NCBI GenBank assembly: GCA_022865885.1
Contig: JALHSQ010000178.1
Span: forward strand, 1-64,000
Direction: 5' to 3'
DNA length: 64,000 nt
Source of the DNA: Candidatus Bathyarchaeota archaeon
GTDB taxonomy: Archaea > Thermoproteota > Bathyarchaeia > Bathyarchaeales > Bathycorpusculaceae
Under the pieces are notes generated by a model. The model worked only from the letters and a program-made list of their open reading frames with translations. It was not told where the DNA came from and did no database searches. The translations under genes and the position numbers were made by a program. Positions 41,957 through 50,811 of the stretch are shown piece by piece. Within the stretch, counting starts at the first letter, position 1. Each line of letters starts with the position of its first letter.

Positions 41957-42085
41957 CACATTAATAAGAATATGGTTTTACGTCAGGTTTAAGAAAGACC
42001 AATGAAAAGAGGTTTTCAACTTCTCTCTACTTGTGGTTGAAACCGGTTGATATCATGATTTTTCTGCACAAAAACAGACATCACA
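41957..42085. promoter_or_regulatory. Divergent hdr promoter region with inverted repeat
   Basis: Two copies of CACATTAATAAG occur at about 41958 and 42074. The first, read on the minus strand as CTTATTAATG, is placed to serve hdrC; the second suits the plus-strand hdrA at 42143. Between them, GGTTTTCAAC (42011-42020) and GTTGAAACC (42036-42044) form an inverted repeat followed by the palindrome AACCGGTT (42041-42048). These could be operators for the nearby winged-helix proteins (inference). Confidence 0.4.
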
Positions 42086-42142
42086 TTAATAAGGACGTTT
42101 ACATACGAAAAGATTTTGAATCCATTTATTAGAGGGAAAAAA

Positions 42143-45100
42143 ATGGATGAAAAAGTCGGCGCTGTTCTGGTTGTCGGAGGCGGGGTTGCGGGTATTCAAG
42201 CATCCTTGGATCTGGCAGACTCGGGTTTCAAAGTTTACCTTTTAGATGAATCAACAAGCATAGGCGGAACCATGGCACAGTTGGACAAAACATTCCCCAC
42301 GAATGATTGTTCCATGTGCATCTTGGCCCCCAAACTTGTTACTGCCGGTAGGCATCCAAACATCCAACTAGTCACTCACTCCGAGTTGAAAGAAGTCAAA
42401 GGCAAAGCTGGGAACTTTGAAGTAACAATCTTGAAGCGTGCCCGTTTTGTCAATGTGGAAAAGTGCACCGGCTGCGGAATTTGTGCACAGAACTGTCCAA
42501 CCGAAGTGCCAAACGAATTCGATGTCAGCATGGGCATGAGAAAAGCAATCTACGTTCCTTTCCCACAAGCTGTGCCACTCAAATACGCCATCGACATAGA
42601 GAACTGCATTAAATGCCGACTTTGCGAGAAAATATGCCCAGCTAAGGCTGTGGATTTTGATCAACAACCTGAAACCGTCAAAATCAACGTCGGATCTATA
42701 ATTTTGTCGCCGGGATTTGAGGAATTTGACGCTCGCATCAAGACGGAATACGGTCATGGTCGTTTCTCAAACGTGGTCTCAAGCATCGAATTTGAACGTA
42801 TGATGAATGCTTCCGGCCCACTTGGCGGGAAGATTGTGCGCCCGTTTGATGGTCGGATACCGCGGAGAGTTGCTTTCATTCAATGTGTTGGCTCGCGTGA
42901 TGCGCAGCTTGGAAACAACTACTGCTCGGCTGCCTGCTGCATGATTGCCATTAAGGAGGCAGTCATAGCCAGAGAACATAGTTCCAAGCCGCTGGATTGT
43001 ACAGTGTTTTATCTGGATATGCGGTGTTATGGAAAGGAGTTTGACGCTTACTATGAACGTGCCAAAGGCGAATGGGGTATACATTTCACCAGATCGAGGG
43101 TGGCAAGCGTCACAGAAGACCCGTTAACAGGCAATGTTTCTCTCCATTATGTTGAGAATGAGGAACCTAAGACAGCAGAATTCGATATGGTCGTTCTGTC
43201 GGTTGGGATGCAGCCACCGAAAAATGTTGAAGAACTGGCAGGCAAATTGGGGATAGAGCTTAATAAGTATCGGTTCTGTCAAACGGAAACTTTCTCGCCG
43301 TTAGAGACATCAAAGCCAGGGATCTTTGTTTGTGGCGCTTTCTCTGGACCAAAGGATATCCCGGAGAGCGTAGCCCAGTCGAGTGGTGCCGCATCAAAGG
43401 CAATGGGAGTAATCGCTGGCGAGAGAGGGAAACTTGTCGTTGTGAAGGAGTTTCCGCCAGAGAAGGACGTCAGCCAAGAAGAACCCAGCATAGGCGTTTT
43501 CGTTTGTCGTTGCGGCATAAACATTGGATCAGTGGTGAATGTTCCGGAAGTCGTAGAGTTCGCGAAAACTCTGCCCAATGTGACTTATGCAGAAGAGAAC
43601 CTTTACACATGCTCGCAGGACGCACAGAAGTTGATCGCCGAGAAGATCCGACAACACAATCTTAACCGTGTTATCGTGGCCTCATGCACGCCGCGGACGC
43701 ATGAACCACTGTTTAGAGAGACAGTTCAGGAGGCTGGGCTTAGTCCATACTTGTTTGAGATGGCGAATATTCGGGACCAGTGCAGTTGGGTGCATATGCA
43801 CGAGCATGGAAAGGCAACAGAGAAGGCCAAGGATCTCGTTGCATCTATGGTTGCTAAAGCTAGGCTTCTGGAACCCTTGAAAAAGCCGATGATCAACGTT
43901 ACGCCGGTCGGCTTGATTATAGGCGGAGGCATTGCAGGTATGACTGCAGCACTAGAGCTTGCGAAACAAGGGTTTGAGGTTCACATCGTAGAGAAAGACA
44001 AGGAGTTGGGTGGGCACTTGCGCACGATGCATTATCTACTTGACAAAGACAATAATCCACAGGAAAAACTGAAAACCATAAGGAAAGCGGTCAATGAGAG
44101 TAACAAGATACACGTTCACACCAACGCAGAAGTTGTTGACGTCTATGGTTTCGTTGGCAATTTCAAGACAACAATAAAACAGCATAATGGTAAGGAGAGC
44201 GAGATTGAACACGGTACTGTAATTGTTGCCACAGGAGCAGTTGAATATGAACCCACCGAATACCTATACGGCAAACATCCAAGCATCATAACGCAACACG
44301 AGTTGGAAGAAGCGATCGCAAAAGGAGAGTTTAAGGCAAAGAATGTTGTCATGATCCAATGCGTAGGAGCTAGGACACAGAAGAAACCAAACTGCTCTCG
44401 GATATGCTGTGGGCAGGCAATCAAGAACGCTCTAAAGATAAAAGAAGTGAGTCCACAGACAGAAGTCCACGTTTTGTACAAGGACATTCGAACTTATGGC
44501 TTCAAAGAGGACTATTATCGTGAAGCTGCAACGAACGGTGTTCTATTTGTAAACTATGATGACGAAAGACCGCCACAGGTTGAAGACGCCAACGGGCAAC
44601 TCAAAGTGGTCTTTTGGGAACCGGTAATCAAGAAGGAGATCGAGATTAACCCAGATGTCGTTGTCCTGAGCGCAGCCACAATTCCGAACCCCGACAACAA
44701 GCAAATAGCTGAGATGCTTAAAGTGCCAGTGACAAAGGACGGTTTCTTCCTTGAAGCACACATGAAGCTTCGCCCAGTCGACTTCGCTACTGACGGGATT
44801 TTCCTCTGCGGAATGGCTCACTGGCCAAAATTCATAGACGAGAGTATTTCGCAAGCATGTGGAGCCGCAGCCAGAGCTGCCACGATATTGTCTAAGCAGA
44901 TCTTAGAAGCGGAGGGAACAGTTTCACACGTTGACGAAAACATTTGCATTGGCTGTGGACTTTGCATAAGCATCTGCCCGTACAGTGCTATTTCGAAGGA
45001 TGAAAAAGAAATAGTGCGAGTGAATGAGGTCCTCTGCAAGGGCTGCGGCACTTGCGCAGCGAGCTGCCCAGAAAGAGCCATTACAATGCGCCAGTTTACA

Positions 45101-45157
45101 GATGACCAACTCATAGTTCAGGGACTTGCCGTCTTAAGGAGGGCTACCTGTGACTGA
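42143..45157 (+). CDS. hdrA: Double-flavin HdrA, fused hdrA'-hdrA, copy 1
   Basis: About 1,004 residues joining an hdrA'-like half and a canonical HdrA. Half one (to about 430): VVGGGVAGIQASLDLADSG FAD motif, SMCILAPKL, ferredoxin CTGCGICAQNCP and CIKCRLCEKICP, SACC loop. Half two: SIGVFVCRCGINIGS, ASCTPRTHEPLF, FAD motif IIGGGIAGMTAALELAKQG near 600, CSRICC, then the C-terminal ferredoxin CIGCGLCISICP and CKGCGTCAASCP. Two FAD and about four 4Fe-4S clusters are predicted. ATG 42143 after GAGGG. It overlaps mvhD/HTH by eight bases. First gene of the hydrogenase operon. Confidence 0.93.
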   Translation: MDEKVGAVLVVGGGVAGIQASLDLADSGFKVYLLDESTSIGGTMAQLDKTFPTNDCSMCILAPKLVTAGRHPNIQLVTHSELKEVKGKAGNFEVTILKRARFVNVEKCTGCGICAQNCPTEVPNEFDVSMGMRKAIYVPFPQAVPLKYAIDIENCIKCRLCEKICPAKAVDFDQQPETVKINVGSIILSPGFEEFDARIKTEYGHGRFSNVVSSIEFERMMNASGPLGGKIVRPFDGRIPRRVAFIQCVGSRDAQLGNNYCSAACCMIAIKEAVIAREHSSKPLDCTVFYLDMRCYGKEFDAYYERAKGEWGIHFTRSRVASVTEDPLTGNVSLHYVENEEPKTAEFDMVVLSVGMQPPKNVEELAGKLGIELNKYRFCQTETFSPLETSKPGIFVCGAFSGPKDIPESVAQSSGAASKAMGVIAGERGKLVVVKEFPPEKDVSQEEPSIGVFVCRCGINIGSVVNVPEVVEFAKTLPNVTYAEENLYTCSQDAQKLIAEKIRQHNLNRVIVASCTPRTHEPLFRETVQEAGLSPYLFEMANIRDQCSWVHMHEHGKATEKAKDLVASMVAKARLLEPLKKPMINVTPVGLIIGGGIAGMTAALELAKQGFEVHIVEKDKELGGHLRTMHYLLDKDNNPQEKLKTIRKAVNESNKIHVHTNAEVVDVYGFVGNFKTTIKQHNGKESEIEHGTVIVATGAVEYEPTEYLYGKHPSIITQHELEEAIAKGEFKAKNVVMIQCVGARTQKKPNCSRICCGQAIKNALKIKEVSPQTEVHVLYKDIRTYGFKEDYYREAATNGVLFVNYDDERPPQVEDANGQLKVVFWEPVIKKEIEINPDVVVLSAATIPNPDNKQIAEMLKVPVTKDGFFLEAHMKLRPVDFATDGIFLCGMAHWPKFIDESISQACGAAARAATILSKQILEAEGTVSHVDENICIGCGLCISICPYSAISKDEKEIVRVNEVLCKGCGTCAASCPERAITMRQFTDDQLIVQGLAVLRRATCD

Positions 45158-45926
45158 ATTTGAACCAAAGATCATCGGTTTTCTATGCAATTGGTGTTCC
45201 TACGCAGGCGCAGACCTAGCAGGCGTAAGCAGAATACAATACCCGTCAAACATTAGAATCATTAGAGTCATGTGCAGCGGACGAGTTGACCCTGTCATCA
45301 TTTTGGAAATGTTTGCTAATGGCGCAGACGGTGTCATAGTGACGGGCTGTCACCCCGGAGATTGCCATTACGTTGAAGGAAACTTGTACGAAGAAAGAAA
45401 GATTAAGATGCTAAAGAAACTGTTGGCCTCAACAGGCTTGGAGTTAGGGCGTCTGAGACTGGACTGGGTTTCAGCCGCAGAAGGTCAGAGGTTCGCCCAA
45501 ATAGTAACGGAGTTTACAGAGCAAATAAAGAAGTTGGGGCCTTCACCAGTGTCAGGCAAGAATCCAAACCTGAAAATCCTTGAGAATCTCCAAGCAGCAA
45601 AGAACGCTGCTTCAGACTTCAGACTTAGAGTACTGGTTGGAAGGGAATTAGGCTTGACAGAAAAAGGTAATGTCTACAAAGAAAAGTTCTCACAGGACGA
45701 TTTCGACTCTTTGCTTGATGAAACCGTTGAGGCTGAGTTTGTCCGGCACAAAATTCACCTTCTAACGAGAGCGGAGCCACTTCCGGTAAAGGCTATCGCG
45801 AAGGTCGTTGAGATGAAACCAGCGGCTGTGCTCCAGCAAATCGTGGCTATGCGAAGAAGAAACATGATCACTTTGGATCATGTTGAAGGAACTACTCCTT
45901 TCTACAAAGCTTTGGAGGTCGAGTGA
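45150..45926 (+). CDS. mvhD: MvhD-type subunit fused to winged-helix domain, copy 2
   Basis: 258 residues. The MvhD part (1-140) has FLCNWCSYAGADLAG, VMCSGRVDP and GCHPGDCHYVEG. After a linker, residues 190-258 form a winged-helix-like domain (FVRHKIHLLTRAEPLPVKAIAKVVEMKPAAVLQQIVAMRR, helices then wing; shown here in part). GTG start overlaps the preceding hdrA stop. The downstream double hdrA starts two bases after its TGA. It has the same layout as the 36683 gene. Confidence 0.88.
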   Translation: MTEFEPKIIGFLCNWCSYAGADLAGVSRIQYPSNIRIIRVMCSGRVDPVIILEMFANGADGVIVTGCHPGDCHYVEGNLYEERKIKMLKKLLASTGLELGRLRLDWVSAAEGQRFAQIVTEFTEQIKKLGPSPVSGKNPNLKILENLQAAKNAASDFRLRVLVGRELGLTEKGNVYKEKFSQDDFDSLLDETVEAEFVRHKIHLLTRAEPLPVKAIAKVVEMKPAAVLQQIVAMRRRNMITLDHVEGTTPFYKALEVE

Positions 45927-45927
45927 G

Positions 45928-48900
45928 ATGCCAAAACAGAAGGTTGGCGCTGTTCTGGTTGTCGGAGGCGGGGTTGCGGGTATTCAAGCATCCTTGGATC
46001 TGGCAGACTCGGGTTTCAAAGTCTACCTGATTGACCAAGGATCAAGCATAGGCGGAGTGATGGCTCAGCTTGACAAGACTTTTCCGACAAACGATTGCTC
46101 AATGTGCATTCTTTCACCCAAGCTAGTAGCAACTGGAAGACACCCGAACATCACAATTCTGACTAATGCTCAAATCACAGGTTTGACCGGTGAAGCTGGG
46201 AACTTCGAAGTGGGAATTCGAAGGAAGAGCCGTTACATAATCGAAGAGAAATGCAACGGTTGCGGGATCTGCGCACAGAAATGCCCCATCGAAGTGATCG
46301 ATTCGTTCAATGAGGGGCTAGGCAAAAGAGGCGCAATATATGTGGAATACCCGCAAGCAGTCCCCCTAAAATACATGATCGACCGTGAGAAATGCATCGG
46401 ATGCGGAACTTGCGACGAAATCTGCAAGGCACATGCAATTCAATATGATCAGGAAGACAGCGAAGCCAAGCTAAGAGTAGGCTCAATAATACTTGCGCCC
46501 GGATTCGAATCTTTCGACGCAAAACTGAAAAGCGAGTACGGCTACGGGCGCTATCCCAACGTGGTGACAAGCATAGAGTTTGAGCGCATTCTGAGCGCTT
46601 CGGGTCCATACGGCGGATTGGTTCTTAGAGCTTCGGACGGTGAGATCCCGAAGAAAATAGCCTTCATCCAGTGTGTAGGTTCGAGAGATTTCCAGCTCGG
46701 CAACAACTACTGTTCTGCCGCATGTTGCATGTATGGCATGAAGGAAGCAGTAATAGCCAAAGAACACACGCCTTCAAAGCTGGATGCGAAGATCTTTTTC
46801 ATGGACATGCGTTCATATGGAAAAGAGTTTGACGCCTACTATGAACGCGCCCAAGGAGAATGGGGAATACAATTCGTAAGGTCAAGAGTCGCCGGAGTAA
46901 CTGAGGACCCGAAGACAAACAATCTTTTTGTCCACTACGTTGAAGACGAGACTCCTAAGACAGAAGAATTCGACATGGTGATTCTCTCGACCGGGATGCA
47001 ACCACCCAAGAACGTTGAAGAACTCGCAAAGAATCTCGGTGTGAAGCTTAACAAATACAAGTTCTGTGAGACACAGCAATTCTCACCTATGGACACGTCA
47101 ATACCCGGCATATTCGCCTGCGGCGCATTCTCAGCTCCGAAAGACATTCCTGAAAGCGTTGCGCAGGCCAGTGGCGCAGCAGCAAAAGCAATGAGCATAA
47201 TTGCTTCTGAGAGAGGAACTCTGGTTGCGGCAAAAGAGTATCCACCTGAAAGGGACGTAAGCCAAGAAGAGCCACGTATAGGCGTCTTCGTCTGTCATTG
47301 TGGAATCAACATCGGCGGAGTAGTGAACGTTCCTAAGGTCGTAGAATATGCCAAAACTTTACCCAATGTTGCCTATGCAGAAGCAAACCTCTACACGTGC
47401 TCACAAGACACGCAGAAACTCATCAAAGACAAAATCGTGCAGAACAAGCTAAACCGCGTTATTGTAGCCTCATGCACCCCGAGGACACATGAACCACTGT
47501 TCAAAGAAACAGTTCAAGAAGCCGGCTTGAACCCATACTTGTTTGAGATGACGAATATTCGAGACCAGTGCAGTTGGGTGCATATGCATGAACCGAAAGA
47601 AGCAACGGAAAAGGCCAAGGATCTCGTTCGATCAATTGCTGCAAAAGCCAAACTTCTGAAACCCTTGAAAAAGCCTATCATTAGCGTTACACCGGTTTGC
47701 TTGGTCATCGGAGGCGGTGTGTCTGGCATGACTGCTGCTTTGGAACTCGCGAAGCAAGGGTTTGAGGTACACCTTGTTGAGAGAAACGACGAACTGGGTG
47801 GACACCTGCGTACTATACACTATTTGCTCGGAGAGAATGAGGACCCGAAGACAAAGCTTGATGCTCTGATAAAGGCGGTTCAGAAGAACGACAAGATACA
47901 TGTTTACATGGGAGCAGAAGTAGTTGACATTTATGGTTTTGTCGGCAACTTCAAATCCAAAATAAGACAGCAGGGTAGGAAGGAAAAGGAGATTGAGCAT
48001 GGCACAGTGATCGTTGCTACGGGCGCAGTTGAATACACGCCTAAGGAGTACCTTTACGGCAAAGATCAGAGGATCATGACTCAGCATGAACTTGAAGAAA
48101 AGATTGCTGAAGGCAAATTCAAGGCTAAGAACATTGTCATGATTCAATGCGTCGGTGCCAGAAACGAGGAAAGACCAAACTGTGCGAGGATATGCTGCGG
48201 ACAAGCCATCAAAAACGCGTTGAAGATTAAAGAAGGGAACCCAGAGGCAGAAGTCTACGTTCTTTACAAAGACATGAGAGCGTATGGATTTAAGGAAGAC
48301 TACTACCGCGAAGCGGCAACAAAAGGGGTATTATTTGTCAACTATGGTGATGAGAGAAAACCGCAAGTGTCGAACGAAGGTGGGAAGCTTAGGGTTACTT
48401 TCTGGGAACCTGTGCTCAGAGAGGAAGTTGAGATTGAACCAGATGCTATAGTGCTGAGTGCAGCTACAATTCCCAACCCCGACAACAAGCACGTGGCCGA
48501 AATGCTGAAGGTGCCATTGACGAAGGACGGGTTCTTCTTGGAGGCACACATGAAGCTTAGGCCCGTGGATTTTGCAACCGAGGGCGTGTTTTTGTGTGGT
48601 ATGGCTCATTCGCCGAAGTACATTGATGAAAGCATTGCCCAGGCTTGTGCGGCTGCTGCAAGAGCCACTACGATACTTTCGAAGAAGACGCTTGAAATGG
48701 AAGGAATCATTGCAAACGTGTCCGAAGATTTATGTAGTGGTTGTAGAGTTTGTGAGTTCTTGTGTCCATACGGTGCAGTTGAAATGAAGGACAAAGATGG
48801 CAAGACTGTCGCACACGTGATCGAAGCCTTGTGCAAAGGGTGCGGAGCATGTGGCACGGCATGTCCGACTAAAGCCATTGCTATGGGGCACTTTACAACG

Positions 48901-48951
48901 GAAGAGATAATCGCCCAGATTGAAGCCGCATTGTGCGAGGCGAAAGCATGA
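45928..48951 (+). CDS. hdrA: Double-flavin HdrA, fused hdrA'-hdrA, copy 2
   Basis: About 1,007 residues with the same domain order as copy 1: FAD motif, ferredoxin CNGCGICAQKCP and CIGCGTCDEICK, then RIGVFVCHCGINIGG, second FAD VIGGGVSGMTAALELAKQG, CARICC, and C-terminal ferredoxin CSGCRVCEFLCP and CKGCGACGTACP. It is a tandem duplicate of copy 1, separated by mvhD/HTH. A 77-base block (45946-46022) is identical to 42158-42234. ATG 45928 lies just after the mvhD stop. Confidence 0.93.
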   Translation: MPKQKVGAVLVVGGGVAGIQASLDLADSGFKVYLIDQGSSIGGVMAQLDKTFPTNDCSMCILSPKLVATGRHPNITILTNAQITGLTGEAGNFEVGIRRKSRYIIEEKCNGCGICAQKCPIEVIDSFNEGLGKRGAIYVEYPQAVPLKYMIDREKCIGCGTCDEICKAHAIQYDQEDSEAKLRVGSIILAPGFESFDAKLKSEYGYGRYPNVVTSIEFERILSASGPYGGLVLRASDGEIPKKIAFIQCVGSRDFQLGNNYCSAACCMYGMKEAVIAKEHTPSKLDAKIFFMDMRSYGKEFDAYYERAQGEWGIQFVRSRVAGVTEDPKTNNLFVHYVEDETPKTEEFDMVILSTGMQPPKNVEELAKNLGVKLNKYKFCETQQFSPMDTSIPGIFACGAFSAPKDIPESVAQASGAAAKAMSIIASERGTLVAAKEYPPERDVSQEEPRIGVFVCHCGINIGGVVNVPKVVEYAKTLPNVAYAEANLYTCSQDTQKLIKDKIVQNKLNRVIVASCTPRTHEPLFKETVQEAGLNPYLFEMTNIRDQCSWVHMHEPKEATEKAKDLVRSIAAKAKLLKPLKKPIISVTPVCLVIGGGVSGMTAALELAKQGFEVHLVERNDELGGHLRTIHYLLGENEDPKTKLDALIKAVQKNDKIHVYMGAEVVDIYGFVGNFKSKIRQQGRKEKEIEHGTVIVATGAVEYTPKEYLYGKDQRIMTQHELEEKIAEGKFKAKNIVMIQCVGARNEERPNCARICCGQAIKNALKIKEGNPEAEVYVLYKDMRAYGFKEDYYREAATKGVLFVNYGDERKPQVSNEGGKLRVTFWEPVLREEVEIEPDAIVLSAATIPNPDNKHVAEMLKVPLTKDGFFLEAHMKLRPVDFATEGVFLCGMAHSPKYIDESIAQACAAAARATTILSKKTLEMEGIIANVSEDLCSGCRVCEFLCPYGAVEMKDKDGKTVAHVIEALCKGCGACGTACPTKAIAMGHFTTEEIIAQIEAALCEAKA

Positions 48952-49385
48952 CCGAAAAAAACGGATTCGAACCGAAGATAATTGGTTTCCTTTGCAACTG
49001 GTGCGCTTACGCTGGTGCAGATCTGGCTGGCGTCAGCAGAATCCAGTACCCACCGAATGTTAGAATCATTAGAGTCATGTGTAGCGGTAGGATTGACCCA
49101 GCTTTCATTTTTGAAGCATTTAAAGATGGCGCGGACGGCGTACTAATTGGCGGATGCCACGTGCCATCAGACTGCCACTACATTAGCGGAAACTTCAAGG
49201 CTTCAAGAAGAATAAACCTGACTAAGAAGGTTTTAGGCCAGTTTGGAATTGAGCCAGAACGAGTCAGACTGGAATGGATTTCAGCAAGCGAGGGAGACAA
49301 GTTCGCGGCAGTAGTTCGCGATATGGTAGAGCAGATAAAGAAGCTAGGGCCGAGTCCAATTAGGAGCCAGGAGGTCAAAACATAA
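48948..49385 (+). CDS. mvhD: MvhD, single-domain form
   Basis: About 145 residues: FLCNWCAYAGADLAGVSR, VMCSGRIDPAF, GCHVPSDCHYISG. Standard MvhD length without the winged-helix extension. ATG overlaps the hdrA stop (ATGA at 48948). The stop overlaps hdrC. Confidence 0.92.
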   Translation: MTEKNGFEPKIIGFLCNWCAYAGADLAGVSRIQYPPNVRIIRVMCSGRIDPAFIFEAFKDGADGVLIGGCHVPSDCHYISGNFKASRRINLTKKVLGQFGIEPERVRLEWISASEGDKFAAVVRDMVEQIKKLGPSPIRSQEVKT

Positions 49386-49906
49386 TGACCGAGACTGTAC
49401 AGAAGACTATAAGATCGTCAGAGATCGATCCGAAGTTCAAATATGAGATTTCAAAGATGCATGGTGGAGAGAAACTGATGCGCTGTTACCAGTGTGGAAC
49501 ATGCACGTCAGACTGTCCAATTGCAAGGTTCAGCGACACATACAGACCGAGGCAAATCATTCGCATGACGCAGCTCGGTTTGAAGAATAGGGTTCTGAAC
49601 AGCGATACTCTATGGTTGTGTGCTTCATGCTTCACGTGCACTGATAGGTGCCCACAGGACGTTGAGGTTGCCAGTGTCATACGCGTGTTGAGAAACTTGG
49701 CGGCTGAACAGGGTCACATTCCCCAAGTATTCAAGGAACAATGCGCAAGCATCCTCGAATCCGGCTACGCCTACAAGATTCCAGAGTTGAGACTGAAGAA
49801 AAGGGAAACCTTAGGTCTTCCGCCACTGCCGAAAGGCAATCCTGGGAGCATAAGGAAGACGCTTCGCGAAGCACACTTGCTGAAGCATTTGGAGACGAAA
49901 GAGTGA
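49385..49906 (+). CDS. hdrC: Heterodisulfide reductase subunit HdrC, copy 2
   Basis: 173 residues. Ferredoxin motifs CYQCGTCTSDCP and CASCFTCTDRCP, then IRVLRNLAAEQGHIP and a basic C-terminal tail longer than in the 41430 copy. Starts at the mvhD stop and ends six bases before hdrB. Confidence 0.93.
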   Translation: MTETVQKTIRSSEIDPKFKYEISKMHGGEKLMRCYQCGTCTSDCPIARFSDTYRPRQIIRMTQLGLKNRVLNSDTLWLCASCFTCTDRCPQDVEVASVIRVLRNLAAEQGHIPQVFKEQCASILESGYAYKIPELRLKKRETLGLPPLPKGNPGSIRKTLREAHLLKHLETKE

Positions 49907-49911
49907 GTGGA

Positions 49912-50811
49912 ATGGCGGAAAACAGGTTTCTGATGTTTCTCGGCTGTGCAATCCCCTACCGTGTTTCAGCTTTTGAACTCTCGGCGCGGAAGATTCTTGG
50001 AAAGCTGGGCGTCGAGCTTGTTGAAATGCCCGAATTTAACTGCTGTGGTTTACCGCTGGATCCAGTCAGCCACGAAATGATGCTCATCCTAGCAGCCCGC
50101 AATCTTGCCTTGGCCGAACAGAAAGGGCTAGACATCATAACTCTGTGTCCAGGCTGTGCCGGAACATTGAAGAAAGTTAACAAAATGCTGAAGGAAGATA
50201 AGGCTCTGCGCGACGAGATCAACCGGCACTTGAAAGAAGCGGGACTGGAGTTCAAGGGAACCCAGAACGCCAAGCACCTGATGCAAGTAATGATTGAAGA
50301 TGTGGGGTTAAAGAAGATAAAGGACTCTGTTGTCAATCCGTTGACGATGATTAAGGTTGCGGAGCACAACGGGTGCCACATTCTGAGACCTAAGGCATTC
50401 ATTGGGTTTGATGATCCTGAAGATCCGAAAACACTCAAAGCATTAATCGAAGCAACGGGAGCAGCATGCCAAGACTACCTGGATGAGACTGAATGCTGCG
50501 GCGCGCCAAGCGTGGGTGTGAATGACAAGATTGCCCTGCAGCTTGCAAGGGACAAACTGAACCATATTAAGGCAGTAAATGCTGAGGCTATGATTACGAT
50601 CTGTCCTTTCTGTCACATAATGTACGATACGAACGAGCTGCGAATTGAAAAAATGTTCAATGAGACGTATGGTATCCCCGTATTGCATTATCCACAGTTG
50701 CTTGGTTTGGCGATGGGTCTGAAGCCTGAAGAACTCGGGTTCAACGAGCTCAGAGTTGACGTTTCAAAAATACTCAGTAAAGTCTGTGAAGGTGGAAAAC
50801 AAATTGCCTAA
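49912..50811 (+). CDS. hdrB: Heterodisulfide reductase subunit HdrB, copy 2
   Basis: 299 residues with two CCG domains (LGCAIP, NCCGLP, LCPGC; HNGCHI, ECCGAP, ICPFC). ATG 49912 is five bases after the hdrC TGA; a longer frame to 49741 would only duplicate hdrC sequence in another frame. Sequence differs clearly from the minus-strand copy, so the two complexes may use different substrates. Confidence 0.93.
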   Translation: MAENRFLMFLGCAIPYRVSAFELSARKILGKLGVELVEMPEFNCCGLPLDPVSHEMMLILAARNLALAEQKGLDIITLCPGCAGTLKKVNKMLKEDKALRDEINRHLKEAGLEFKGTQNAKHLMQVMIEDVGLKKIKDSVVNPLTMIKVAEHNGCHILRPKAFIGFDDPEDPKTLKALIEATGAACQDYLDETECCGAPSVGVNDKIALQLARDKLNHIKAVNAEAMITICPFCHIMYDTNELRIEKMFNETYGIPVLHYPQLLGLAMGLKPEELGFNELRVDVSKILSKVCEGGKQIA

